41,921 bases of DNA. It comes from Chryseosolibacter sp039917935. GTDB taxonomy: Bacteria > Bacteroidota > Bacteroidia > Cytophagales > Cyclobacteriaceae. The notes beneath the pieces are model-generated. The model did not search any database, had not been told where the DNA came from, and was given only the letters and a program-made list of their open reading frames with translations. Below are positions 32,610 to 39,337 of this stretch, one piece after another (position 1 is the stretch's first letter; the number at the start of each line of letters is the position of its first letter). The position numbers and the translations under genes are program-made. The stretch lies in assembly GCA_039917935.1 (NCBI GenBank), contig JBDSIM010000073.1, positions 1 to 41,921 of the forward strand. Reading direction: 5' to 3'.

Positions 32610-34166
32610 ATGAAAAACCTCATCCTACCAGCCTGCCTTCTTATTTTGAGTCAAATACTTGTAGCCCAAAACACTGCGGTTGGCATTTTCCAGAATCACG
32701 GAGATGTGGGCAATCCAAAAAGTCCTGGAAACGCCTCATATGATCAGGCGACACAGACCTACAGCTTAAAAGGCGCAGGTTACAATGTCTGGTTTGGCAG
32801 GGATGAGTTTCACTATGCCTACAACAAGCTCAAGGGGGATTTTATTCTCACCGCCAGTTTTGAGTTTGTAGGAAAAGGCACTGACCCGCACCGGAAAATT
32901 GGTTGGATGGTGCGCTCCGGCACAGCTGATAATGCGCAACACGTCAGCGCTGTATCTCATGGGGATGGGTTAACCGTTTTGCAATGGAGAAAACTTCAGG
33001 GTGCCCTGATGCGTGATCCGCAGGATGAGATCTTCACATCAAAGAAAAATTTTCAGATAATCCAGCTTGAGCGAAAAGGAAAAACCTTTACCATGCGCAC
33101 TGCCCATTTTGGTGAACCTCTGCAAGTCATAGGAGCGAATGAAATGGAGGATATGCCCGATGAAGTGCTGGGAGGATTGTTTATATGTTCCCATAACGAA
33201 AATGTGGTAGAAGAGGCCCGCATTTGGAATGTTCGGATCGATAAGCCAGTGGAAGAAAATTATAACCCCAACCGGGCAGGATTTATTGGGTGCCGGCTTG
33301 AGATCATGAATATAGCCGACGGAAAACGCAGGGTTATCCATGAGTCGGATACCCGGTTTGAAGCACCCAACTTTATGCCGGATGGAAAGAAACTTCTCTT
33401 CAATGCAGATGGGTCTCTCTTCACGATTCCAATAGAGGGGGGAACTCCCGAAAAACTTAATACAGGGTTTGCCAATAGAAACAACAATGATCACGGGATA
33501 TCGTTTGACGGGAAAATGCTGGCCATCAGCCATCAACGGGAGGGCTTGCCCGGCGGGGGTTCCACCGTTTATGTTGTGCCTTTGAAGGGAGGAGAGCCTA
33601 AACAGCTGACTGAAAAGACACCCTCTTACTGGCATGGCTGGGCTCCGAACGGAAAAGATGTTGTTTTCGTAGGTCAACGCAATGGCAAAACATATGATAT
33701 TTACAAGATCGGTATTAACGGAGGAGAAGAAATAAAACTAACCAATACACCTGAAGGAGGCCACGTGGATGGTCCGGAATATTCACCAGATGGCAAGTAT
33801 ATTTACTTCAACGCCAACTTCACGGGCACGATGCAACTCTGGAGAATGAAGCCAGATGGTTCTGGACAAGAACAGCTCACCTTTGATGAATACAATAACT
33901 GGTTTCCCCACATTTCTCCTGATGGAAAATGGATAGCCTTCATCTCCTTTCCACCTGATATTTTACCCAATGATCACCCCTCCTATAAACGCGTTGTGTT
34001 ACGCCTGATGCCCCTCTCCGGAGGCGGGCCCAGGGTTCTTGCGTATTTATATGGTGGACAGGGTACCATCAACGTTCCATCATGGTCTCCTGACAGCAAA
34101 CAGATTTCTTTTGTCAGTAACTCAGAAAAAAAACAAACCGAAAGTGTAAAGCCAGCGGGTAATTAA
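32610..34166 (+). CDS. secreted TolB-like (PD40) beta-propeller protein
   Basis: A 518-residue exported protein with signal peptide MKNLILPACLLILSQILVAQ. Residues about 25-200 form a LamG/DUF1349-like beta-sandwich (YNVWFGRDEFHYAYNKLKGDFILTASFEF). Residues about 220-500 are PD40/WD40-like repeats of the TolB type with recurrent SPDGKYIYFNAN, SPDGKWIAFIS and SPDSKQISFVS motifs. Such proteins are usually periplasmic or surface-located and may bind a carbohydrate or partner protein; the ligand is unknown. The ATG at 32610 gives the signal peptide; an upstream TTG at 32580 is ignored. The 3' end overlaps a possible small minus-strand ORF. Confidence 0.85.
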   Translation: MKNLILPACLLILSQILVAQNTAVGIFQNHGDVGNPKSPGNASYDQATQTYSLKGAGYNVWFGRDEFHYAYNKLKGDFILTASFEFVGKGTDPHRKIGWMVRSGTADNAQHVSAVSHGDGLTVLQWRKLQGALMRDPQDEIFTSKKNFQIIQLERKGKTFTMRTAHFGEPLQVIGANEMEDMPDEVLGGLFICSHNENVVEEARIWNVRIDKPVEENYNPNRAGFIGCRLEIMNIADGKRRVIHESDTRFEAPNFMPDGKKLLFNADGSLFTIPIEGGTPEKLNTGFANRNNNDHGISFDGKMLAISHQREGLPGGGSTVYVVPLKGGEPKQLTEKTPSYWHGWAPNGKDVVFVGQRNGKTYDIYKIGINGGEEIKLTNTPEGGHVDGPEYSPDGKYIYFNANFTGTMQLWRMKPDGSGQEQLTFDEYNNWFPHISPDGKWIAFISFPPDILPNDHPSYKRVVLRLMPLSGGGPRVLAYLYGGQGTINVPSWSPDSKQISFVSNSEKKQTESVKPAGN

Positions 34167-34367
34167 TGCTCCCTTCCACCAGGAAGTTAATTTTTTGACG
34201 ACTGAATGGTGATTTTTGTGATTCTGTTTCCGGTATCGCCGGATGATGGCCGATACCTTGGTATTAACACCTTTTAACAGACTGTCGTACGCTGACCTGA
34301 TCCCCATTGACAGTTCACCTTTTTGTACGTGGAATTTGTTCGCCAGGAATAGTTTTTGACTTCTCAT
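34122..34367 (-). CDS. possible 81-residue basic protein, unknown
   Basis: An ATG at 34367 opens an 81-codon frame (MRSQKLFLANKFHVQKGELS...) that is rich in Lys, Arg and His with sensible codon use up to about residue 68. The tail overlaps the end of the PD40 gene on the other strand by 45 bp. I recognise no family. It fills the space between two plus-strand genes, which supports a real gene, but conservation is needed to tell. Confidence 0.35.
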   Translation of the reverse strand: MRSQKLFLANKFHVQKGELSMGIRSAYDSLLKGVNTKVSAIIRRYRKQNHKNHHSVVKKLTSWWKGALITRWLYTFGLFFF

Positions 34368-34451
34368 GATGTATGATCCACTCTATCGAAAAGCTTAGAT
34401 AGTTAACGGTCCGTACACACGATAAATCTTAACTCCCATCAAATTAAAACC

Positions 34452-34973
34452 ATGGACAATAAATCACAACCCATACAAAATCTGCAACGGAATGAAGCCG
34501 TTGCAAAAATTCAGGAACTCGTTAAACACAATGGAATTTGTATGTTTACCTCCTCCATCGGGGAAGTACCCCTACAGACGCGCCCCATGAGTACTCAGGA
34601 AGTTGATGATGATGGTAACTTCTGGTTTTTCAGTTCAAAGGAAAGTCATAAAAATTCTGAGTTAAGCGATGATCCGAGAGTTCAGTTGTTGTTTGCCAAT
34701 ACATCACAATCAGAATTTTTAACCGTTTATGGTCAAGCAATTATATTACACGACAGGAAAAAAATTGAAGAGATGTGGTCACCCATCGTAAAAGCCTGGT
34801 TTCAGGAAGGAAAAGATGACCCTGACCTTACCCTTATTAAAGTTGTTCCTGAAAGTGCCTATTACTGGGATAGCAAAGACAATAAAATGATCTCGTTATT
34901 GAAAATTGCTGCCTCAGCCATTTCAGGTAAGACTATGGATATCGGCGTCGAGGGAACCCTTCAGGTAAATTAA
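34452..34973 (+). CDS. pyridoxamine 5'-phosphate oxidase-like (general stress protein 26 type)
   Basis: A 173-residue split-barrel flavin-binding-type protein. Residues about 12-150 match the PNPOx-like general stress protein 26 family: VKHNGICMFTSS, RPMSTQEVDDDGNFWFFSS, and SQSEFLTVYGQAIILHD. Members bind FMN or related cofactors, but the substrate is unknown. A C-terminal tail includes ESAYYWDSKDNKMISLLKIA, typical of this group. The ATG at 34452 follows a gene-free stretch. It stands alone. Confidence 0.85.
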   Translation: MDNKSQPIQNLQRNEAVAKIQELVKHNGICMFTSSIGEVPLQTRPMSTQEVDDDGNFWFFSSKESHKNSELSDDPRVQLLFANTSQSEFLTVYGQAIILHDRKKIEEMWSPIVKAWFQEGKDDPDLTLIKVVPESAYYWDSKDNKMISLLKIAASAISGKTMDIGVEGTLQVN

Positions 34974-35044
34974 AAGAGCTGTCAACGCTATCCGCGGACG
35001 GACTGATTACCGATCACTGCTTACCGGTACTCAAACCGACCTCG

Positions 35045-35070
35045 TCCGACGAAGCTTCAGCGTAGTCGGA
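35045..35070. repeat. inverted repeat overlapping the cyclophilin 3' end
   Basis: TCCGAC (35045-35050) pairs with GTCGGA (35065-35070) around GAAGCTTCAGCGTA. This resembles recurrent intergenic repeats of Bacteroidota. The last four codons of the cyclophilin gene and its TGA stop lie inside it, so the C-terminus may have been shaped by the repeat. Confidence 0.45.
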
Positions 35071-35734
35071 TCACCGTTATTTTTAGCCCGATCTTTTTAA
35101 GGGGTTTATCTTCATTATACACCTTCACCGCGGCAATTTTATCGATCACTTCAAATCCATCGGTAACTTCGCCGAACACGGTGTATTGCTGATCTAAAGA
35201 CATGTAACCGCCTTCTTTCATGTAGATTTCTTTCTGATCAGCCGAAAGATTTAAACCCAGGTTCTCCATATCCTGCGCTACCTGATAGTCAGCGTATTTC
35301 GAGCCTTGTACCACAAAAAATTCTGTCGATGAAGATTCAAGGCCTGGATTATTTTCATCTCCACGCGCCATGGACAACGCACCTTTTTTGTGAATATATT
35401 TTTTATGGAACTCTGCCGGCACTGTATACTTTAGTTCCTTCGGATAAATACCTGCCTGAATCATAAACTGATAAAATATCCTGTAAAAAGTGGCGTCGTC
35501 ATAAACACCTTCTTTAATATTTTTAATAAAGTTTGCTCTGTGCAAGGGGGTCTCATCGTACAGGCGAACCTTCATGTTGCCAAAGTCTGTTTCGATGAGC
35601 ACTTCCTTTTCGGGATTCAGTTCACCGTATTTCAAAAGACTCGCTCTGACATTCTCGCCCTGGATTTCTGTTACTTGTTTTTGGTTGCATGACAATGCAA
35701 CGGCAAGGAACAGGAGTATGGAAATCTTTTTCAT
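35057..35734 (-). CDS. cyclophilin-type peptidylprolyl isomerase, lipoprotein
   Basis: A 225-residue cyclophilin that isomerises Xaa-Pro bonds in the periplasm. A lipoprotein signal is present (MKKISILLFLAVALSC, Cys16). The fold signatures are DETPLHRANFIKNIKEGVYD near residue 59, FYRIFYQFMIQAG near residue 81, GALSMAR near residue 117, STEFFVVQG near residue 135 and YTVFGEVTDGFEVIDKIA near residue 184. The usual catalytic FHRV reads FYRI with the Arg kept. The end of the gene lies within an inverted repeat. It has a divergent neighbour at 36168. Confidence 0.9.
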   Translation of the reverse strand: MKKISILLFLAVALSCNQKQVTEIQGENVRASLLKYGELNPEKEVLIETDFGNMKVRLYDETPLHRANFIKNIKEGVYDDATFYRIFYQFMIQAGIYPKELKYTVPAEFHKKYIHKKGALSMARGDENNPGLESSSTEFFVVQGSKYADYQVAQDMENLGLNLSADQKEIYMKEGGYMSLDQQYTVFGEVTDGFEVIDKIAAVKVYNEDKPLKKIGLKITVIRLR

Positions 35735-36167
35735 GTTTAAATTTAAGCTTTTAAATCACTGCTGTCCGGTAAAAATATTCATGTCTGGCGTTCTGTGCGT
35801 AAACTTTAATCCCACATTAATAGAGAACTTAAATCCAGTAACACAGAGCGCAAAGAACGCACAGAGGTTCACAAAGTTTTTTTAAATATTTGCGAAAAGA
35901 CGCAAGTCTTAAAGTTGGTACGCAAGGACCGTAGACCCGAGGGATAAAACAAAAATTATTTTAACTTTTCTTGTGCAATTCTACTGCCTTTTCCGGCCCT
36001 CTGTGTAATTGGATTTTTTTGGCCATTCGGACCCCGGGTTGAACTTGAATGGTACGTTGAACTTCAAACTTTGATCAATTTCAAATTTCAAATTTTGAAC
36101 CTGAAACCTGAAACCTGAAACTTTTTAAGAAAGCGCCACTTTCATGTTATATTGATAGCAGAAAAAT
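35735..36167. other. intergenic region with dispersed-repeat sequence
   Basis: This stretch carries two repeat-like blocks: around 35840-35878, CACAGAGCGCAAAGAACGCA and following bases, and around 36060-36123 a run of CTGAAAC units (about three copies) after ATTTCAAATTT repeats. I recall similar sequence scattered in Bacteroidota intergenic regions. No gene is apparent. Confidence 0.5.
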
Positions 36168-36659
36168 ATGGACGTGTTAAGGAAATCGATTTCAGTTTTT
36201 ACCGATGGGAGTTGTCATCAGTCCGGGATAGGGGGTTGGGCAGCAATGCTGTTAATGGACGATCAAAAATTTCTGTTGTCAGGGAGAGAACTTGCCACAA
36301 CGCACCAGCGAATGGAGCTCACCGCGGCATTAAGGGCCATGGAACATCTTCTGGCACAAAACGTGACCAAAGATACGCTTGTTTCCCTGTATACCGACAG
36401 CCAGTATCTTGTGAACCTCCCCTTCAGGAGAGAACGTCTGCAGGTTTCGGGATGGGTAACGAAAAATCTGCATCCGCTAAGAAACGCTGACCTTATCAGA
36501 CTCCTTTTGGAGAACGTTGACAAGTTAAGCCTCACATTTGTGAAGGTGAAAGCGCATGAAAAGGCCGCCGGCAGCGACAATTACAACAGGGACGTCGATA
36601 AACTCTCACGTAAGATCGTTCGTGATTACGTCAAATATGGCAGTGTTAAACACCTATAA
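36168..36659 (+). CDS. ribonuclease HI family protein
   Basis: A 163-residue RNase H fold protein that cleaves RNA in RNA:DNA hybrids. All four catalytic acids are visible: Asp13 (FTDGS), Glu50 (RMELTA), Asp77 (YTDSQYL) and Asp144 (RDVDKLSR), with the assisting His130 in KVKAH. Length and order fit RNase HI, although the usual GNPGPGGWG loop is shortened to HQSGIGGWA. The start is ATG 36168. It is divergent from the cyclophilin gene. Confidence 0.85.
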   Translation: MDVLRKSISVFTDGSCHQSGIGGWAAMLLMDDQKFLLSGRELATTHQRMELTAALRAMEHLLAQNVTKDTLVSLYTDSQYLVNLPFRRERLQVSGWVTKNLHPLRNADLIRLLLENVDKLSLTFVKVKAHEKAAGSDNYNRDVDKLSRKIVRDYVKYGSVKHL

Positions 36660-36825
36660 ATGCCTGACTGAATGCCCCCTTAACCTCTTTCACAAAGAAT
36701 CGGGAGGTAAGTTCCTCATCTAAAAGCGTTTGCAAAAGATCAGAAATGCAAATATTTTTGAATAAGGTCTTAAAAAAGAGTGTTCCTAAAAGAACATTCG
36801 GAATTTTACGGGTAACCTGGTTTAG

Positions 36826-37203
36826 ATGATTGTTTTGCATGTTGATGATGATCCTGATGACAGCGCGTTGTTTTGCGAAGCGGTGAAAGAAGCAGCCCCG
36901 TCATTCACTTGTTTGGTAGCGGATAGCGCGGCCTCTGCCTTCGAAATATTGTCGGATCGTGAAAGTATTCCGGATTATATTTTCCTGGATATTAATATGC
37001 CTAAGATAAATGGTCTGGAGTGCCTTAAGCTCATCAAGAATAATCACTCGCTGAACCATATTAAAGTCATCATGTATTCAACCGCATCGGATCCGGTTCA
37101 AATGAAGGAATTTAAAAAATTAGGCGCCGGATTTTTGCCTAAACCCGATCGATATGAAACGCTCGTAAAAAACCTTTCAGAGATACTATATCAGGTCACT
37201 TGA
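36826..37203 (+). CDS. single-domain response regulator
   Basis: A 125-residue CheY-like receiver with VDDDPDD at the N-terminus, phosphoacceptor Asp55 in FLDINMP, STAS-type Ser/Thr in YSTAS and Lys in FLPKPD. It has no output domain and no kinase neighbour. By eye it is close to the receiver at 29551-29940 (shared CLVA, IPDYIFLD, KLGA and terminal helices), suggesting local duplication or a common paralogue family. The start is ATG 36826. Confidence 0.9.
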   Translation: MIVLHVDDDPDDSALFCEAVKEAAPSFTCLVADSAASAFEILSDRESIPDYIFLDINMPKINGLECLKLIKNNHSLNHIKVIMYSTASDPVQMKEFKKLGAGFLPKPDRYETLVKNLSEILYQVT

Positions 37204-37310
37204 ATGATGCAGTTGTAATGTACATAGTAACCGGATGAGGGGAATGAGGGGGTTAACGGATGGGTATTAATGATTAGAATTATTTTTTTTTAAAATAGAA
37301 CCTAACCTGT

Positions 37311-37553
37311 ATGCACGAAGATTTCCATTGCCTTGACCTGGGCGAAAGGGCTAACCTTGTCTTGAAAAAAGGCCAGTATCTCCTCACCACTGATTTTTAT
37401 GGCGCCTCCATTAAACTGTATTATTTTAAGAAGCGATTTATGGAGGTGTATTATCACCCGGTGAACCAAAAGATCATGCGTGTTTCCCTGGCAAACAGTG
37501 AGGATATAAATAAACATATTCACCGCATCCAGCTTCAAAGCCTTCTGAAATAA
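37311..37553 (+). CDS. small protein of unknown function
   Basis: An 80-residue protein (MHEDFHCLDLGERANLVLKK...), rich in aromatic residues, with alternating polar and hydrophobic positions (KLYYFKKRFMEVYYHP). It follows the response regulator by 107 bp on the same strand, so it may be cotranscribed. I do not recognise a family, and it is not clearly a member of the 30-32 kb small-protein group. Confidence 0.6.
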   Translation: MHEDFHCLDLGERANLVLKKGQYLLTTDFYGASIKLYYFKKRFMEVYYHPVNQKIMRVSLANSEDINKHIHRIQLQSLLK

Positions 37554-37881
37554 ATTATTCTGATTTCATCACGGGAGCGCATGCCTCATTAGGCAATATG
37601 GGCTATAAGGAAATAGGAAATAGGGATTACACCCCGCCCCATGAAACCGTCATCCAGAGACGAGCGTCGGTTTCGCCGATACCTTTTGGAGATGACATCC
37701 ACGCGAAGTTTCACAATACTCCTTCCCCTTCACCTCACCCCTCTTCTTGTGCATCTTAATTCCTCCACTTTAGGAAAAATGGTGCATCATATTCATCGGG
37801 CCTTGTGGCTCAGCTAAAGGGTTGGTAGTAATGCATTGTGGGATGGATTTCAAGCTAAGCCGGCTGGAATACTCCACAAAA
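37554..37881. other. gene-free stretch with dispersed repeat
   Basis: This stretch holds the first copy of a dispersed repeat (37632-37697) plus tandem-like GGAAATAGG units just before it. No gene was seen. Confidence 0.5.
37632..37697. repeat. dispersed repeat, copy A
   Basis: The core CGTCATCCAGAGACGAGCGT and the following CGCCGATACC recur at 39206-39260. This copy has inverted ends: GTCATC at 37649-37654 and GATGAC at 37691-37696, like a small REP-type or MITE-like element. Confidence 0.65.
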
Positions 37882-37913
37882 AAAAGTCAATGGCCGAAAG
37901 ACCATTGACTTTT
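37882..37913 (-). terminator. intrinsic terminator, probably bidirectional
   Basis: A 12-bp stem (AAAAGTCAATGG 37882-37893 with CCATTGACTTTT 37902-37913) with an 8-nt loop has a run of eight T residues on the minus strand. It lies 18 bp beyond the stop of the gene at 37932-38324. Confidence 0.85.
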
Positions 37914-37931
37914 TATATTTTCATCCGGATG

Positions 37932-38324
37932 CTAAGCTGGAACGGAAACTTCCTCTACAATTTCTTTCGATTCTTCTTTGACGATTTCCTTCTTACGGTT
38001 CACATGAAAAACAAAATGTTTATCCATGCTAAGTTCATAAGTGGCTTCGGCCATCAGTTCTGTCGCTCTCTTGGATTGTTGCAATACTTGCAAAAGGTTT
38101 TTCGCTACGGTGGAAGTTTTGATATTATTCAAAGCTTTACCATGAGCAGCTTCCAGCGTAAAAGTAAAACCGGATTTTTCTCTTTGGCCAATCGCTTTAA
38201 ATTCGTGCGCAAACAATTTATATTGTTGCGGACCTTTTTCTACGGCAGCTGACATCAGCTGCAATATTACAGGTCGGTATTTGTTCCAGAGGGAAGAATA
38301 AGGATTTGATTCGGCAAGCATCAT
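37932..38324 (-). CDS. small protein of unknown function
   Basis: A 130-residue cytosolic protein (MMLAESNPYSSLWNKYRPVI...). Distinct segments are PQQYKLFAHEFKAIGQREKSG, LEAAHGKALNNIKTS and a Lys/Glu-rich tail ending EEVSVPA. I believe it is a conserved Cytophagales hypothetical but cannot name a function. It has its own strong terminator and a long upstream intergenic region, so it is probably monocistronic. Met1 and Met2 are adjacent and either could start. Confidence 0.75.
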   Translation of the reverse strand: MMLAESNPYSSLWNKYRPVILQLMSAAVEKGPQQYKLFAHEFKAIGQREKSGFTFTLEAAHGKALNNIKTSTVAKNLLQVLQQSKRATELMAEATYELSMDKHFVFHVNRKKEIVKEESKEIVEEVSVPA

Positions 38325-38749
38325 TGTTTGTATTTGTTTAATAGTAAATGTTGAAATCAGCTGAAAAAACGGAACTTTCTATCGTATCTTTCATTTAGCC
38401 AAAGGATTCTAGTCACAAATCCTTACCGAAAACCTAAAAGATCAGCAATATAGGTATTTCTTACCATATTTCTTAATCATAACATAGGCAATTGACCTTT
38501 AATTCCAGGTTTCTATTATCTCCTGTATTGAAAATTCCATTAACCCGCTACCCAGCCCGGCGGGGTAATTAATCTCAGAAAAATTCGTGATTTAATTCAG
38601 GACAACCGTTTCCCACCCTAATTAGCGCAGTAAGGAATTCCTTTTCACCCCTTCTATAAAATTGGTTTTTAAAACTGCCGCAGCCGTTTATTCTTGTGTC
38701 TTATTGTCATTTTGTCCCATGTAAATTCATACTGATTAAGCGTGTAACC
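38325..38749. other. gene-free divergent promoter region
   Basis: This is AT-rich sequence between divergent genes with no supported reading frame. A short GC-rich inverted block lies around 38550-38567 (CTACCCAGCCCGGCGGGGTA), otherwise nothing distinctive. Confidence 0.45.
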
Positions 38750-39169
38750 ATGAAAAAATTATTGAATACCAGCCTACCCGAAAAAAATGTCGCCCATGTT
38801 TTCTTACTGATATTTCGCATTTGTGCAGGAGCCTTCATGCTGACCCATGGCATTCCAAAATTAATGAAGCTTCTATCGGGTAATGAAATTCAGTTTGCCG
38901 ATCCCTTTGGTTTCGGGCCCGGTCCCTCATTGTTTCTCGTAGTTTTTGCGGAATTCTTTTGCGCGATTTTAATCATGGCGGGGCTCGCTACCAGGCTGGC
39001 GGTCATTCCGCTCATGATTACCATGTTGACAGCAGCCTTTTATGCACACGCGGATGACCCCTTTGCTACCAAAGAAAAACCACTTCTCTTTCTACTCATA
39101 TTTGCCGCATTGGTTGTTTTCGGTAGTGGCCATTTTTCTATTGACCGAATGGTGAATAAGAGGGATTAG
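38750..39169 (+). CDS. DoxX-family membrane protein
   Basis: A 139-residue inner-membrane protein with four hydrophobic segments. The signatures LIFRICAGAFMLTHGIPKLMKL near residue 18, VVFAEFFCAILIMAGLATRLA near residue 65 and the short acidic loop YAHADDPFATKEKPLLF near residue 100 fit the DoxX family. The function of this subgroup is uncertain (thiosulfate or quinone-linked in the founding members). The start at ATG 38750 leaves out a doubtful 18-residue extension from 38696. It stands alone. Confidence 0.85.
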   Translation: MKKLLNTSLPEKNVAHVFLLIFRICAGAFMLTHGIPKLMKLLSGNEIQFADPFGFGPGPSLFLVVFAEFFCAILIMAGLATRLAVIPLMITMLTAAFYAHADDPFATKEKPLLFLLIFAALVVFGSGHFSIDRMVNKRD

Positions 39170-39205
39170 GCATTGGGCATTAGGGAAATAGGGAAATAGG
39201 TCTGT

Positions 39206-39260
39206 GCCCCACCCTATGAAATCGTCATCCAGAGACGAGCGTTGGTTTTTCGCCGATACC
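39206..39260. repeat. dispersed repeat, copy B
   Basis: This shares CGTCATCCAGAGACGAGCGT (one of the longest exact matches) and a CGCCGATACC end with copy A at 37632-37697. It lacks the right-hand GATGAC end. It lies just before the broken permease gene. Confidence 0.65.
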
Positions 39261-39337
39261 GGCCAACAAATCCTACCAAAACGGGGATAACCTATGCAGC
39301 CAACAAACGTTTAATTAAACCACTAACCATTCAAGAT

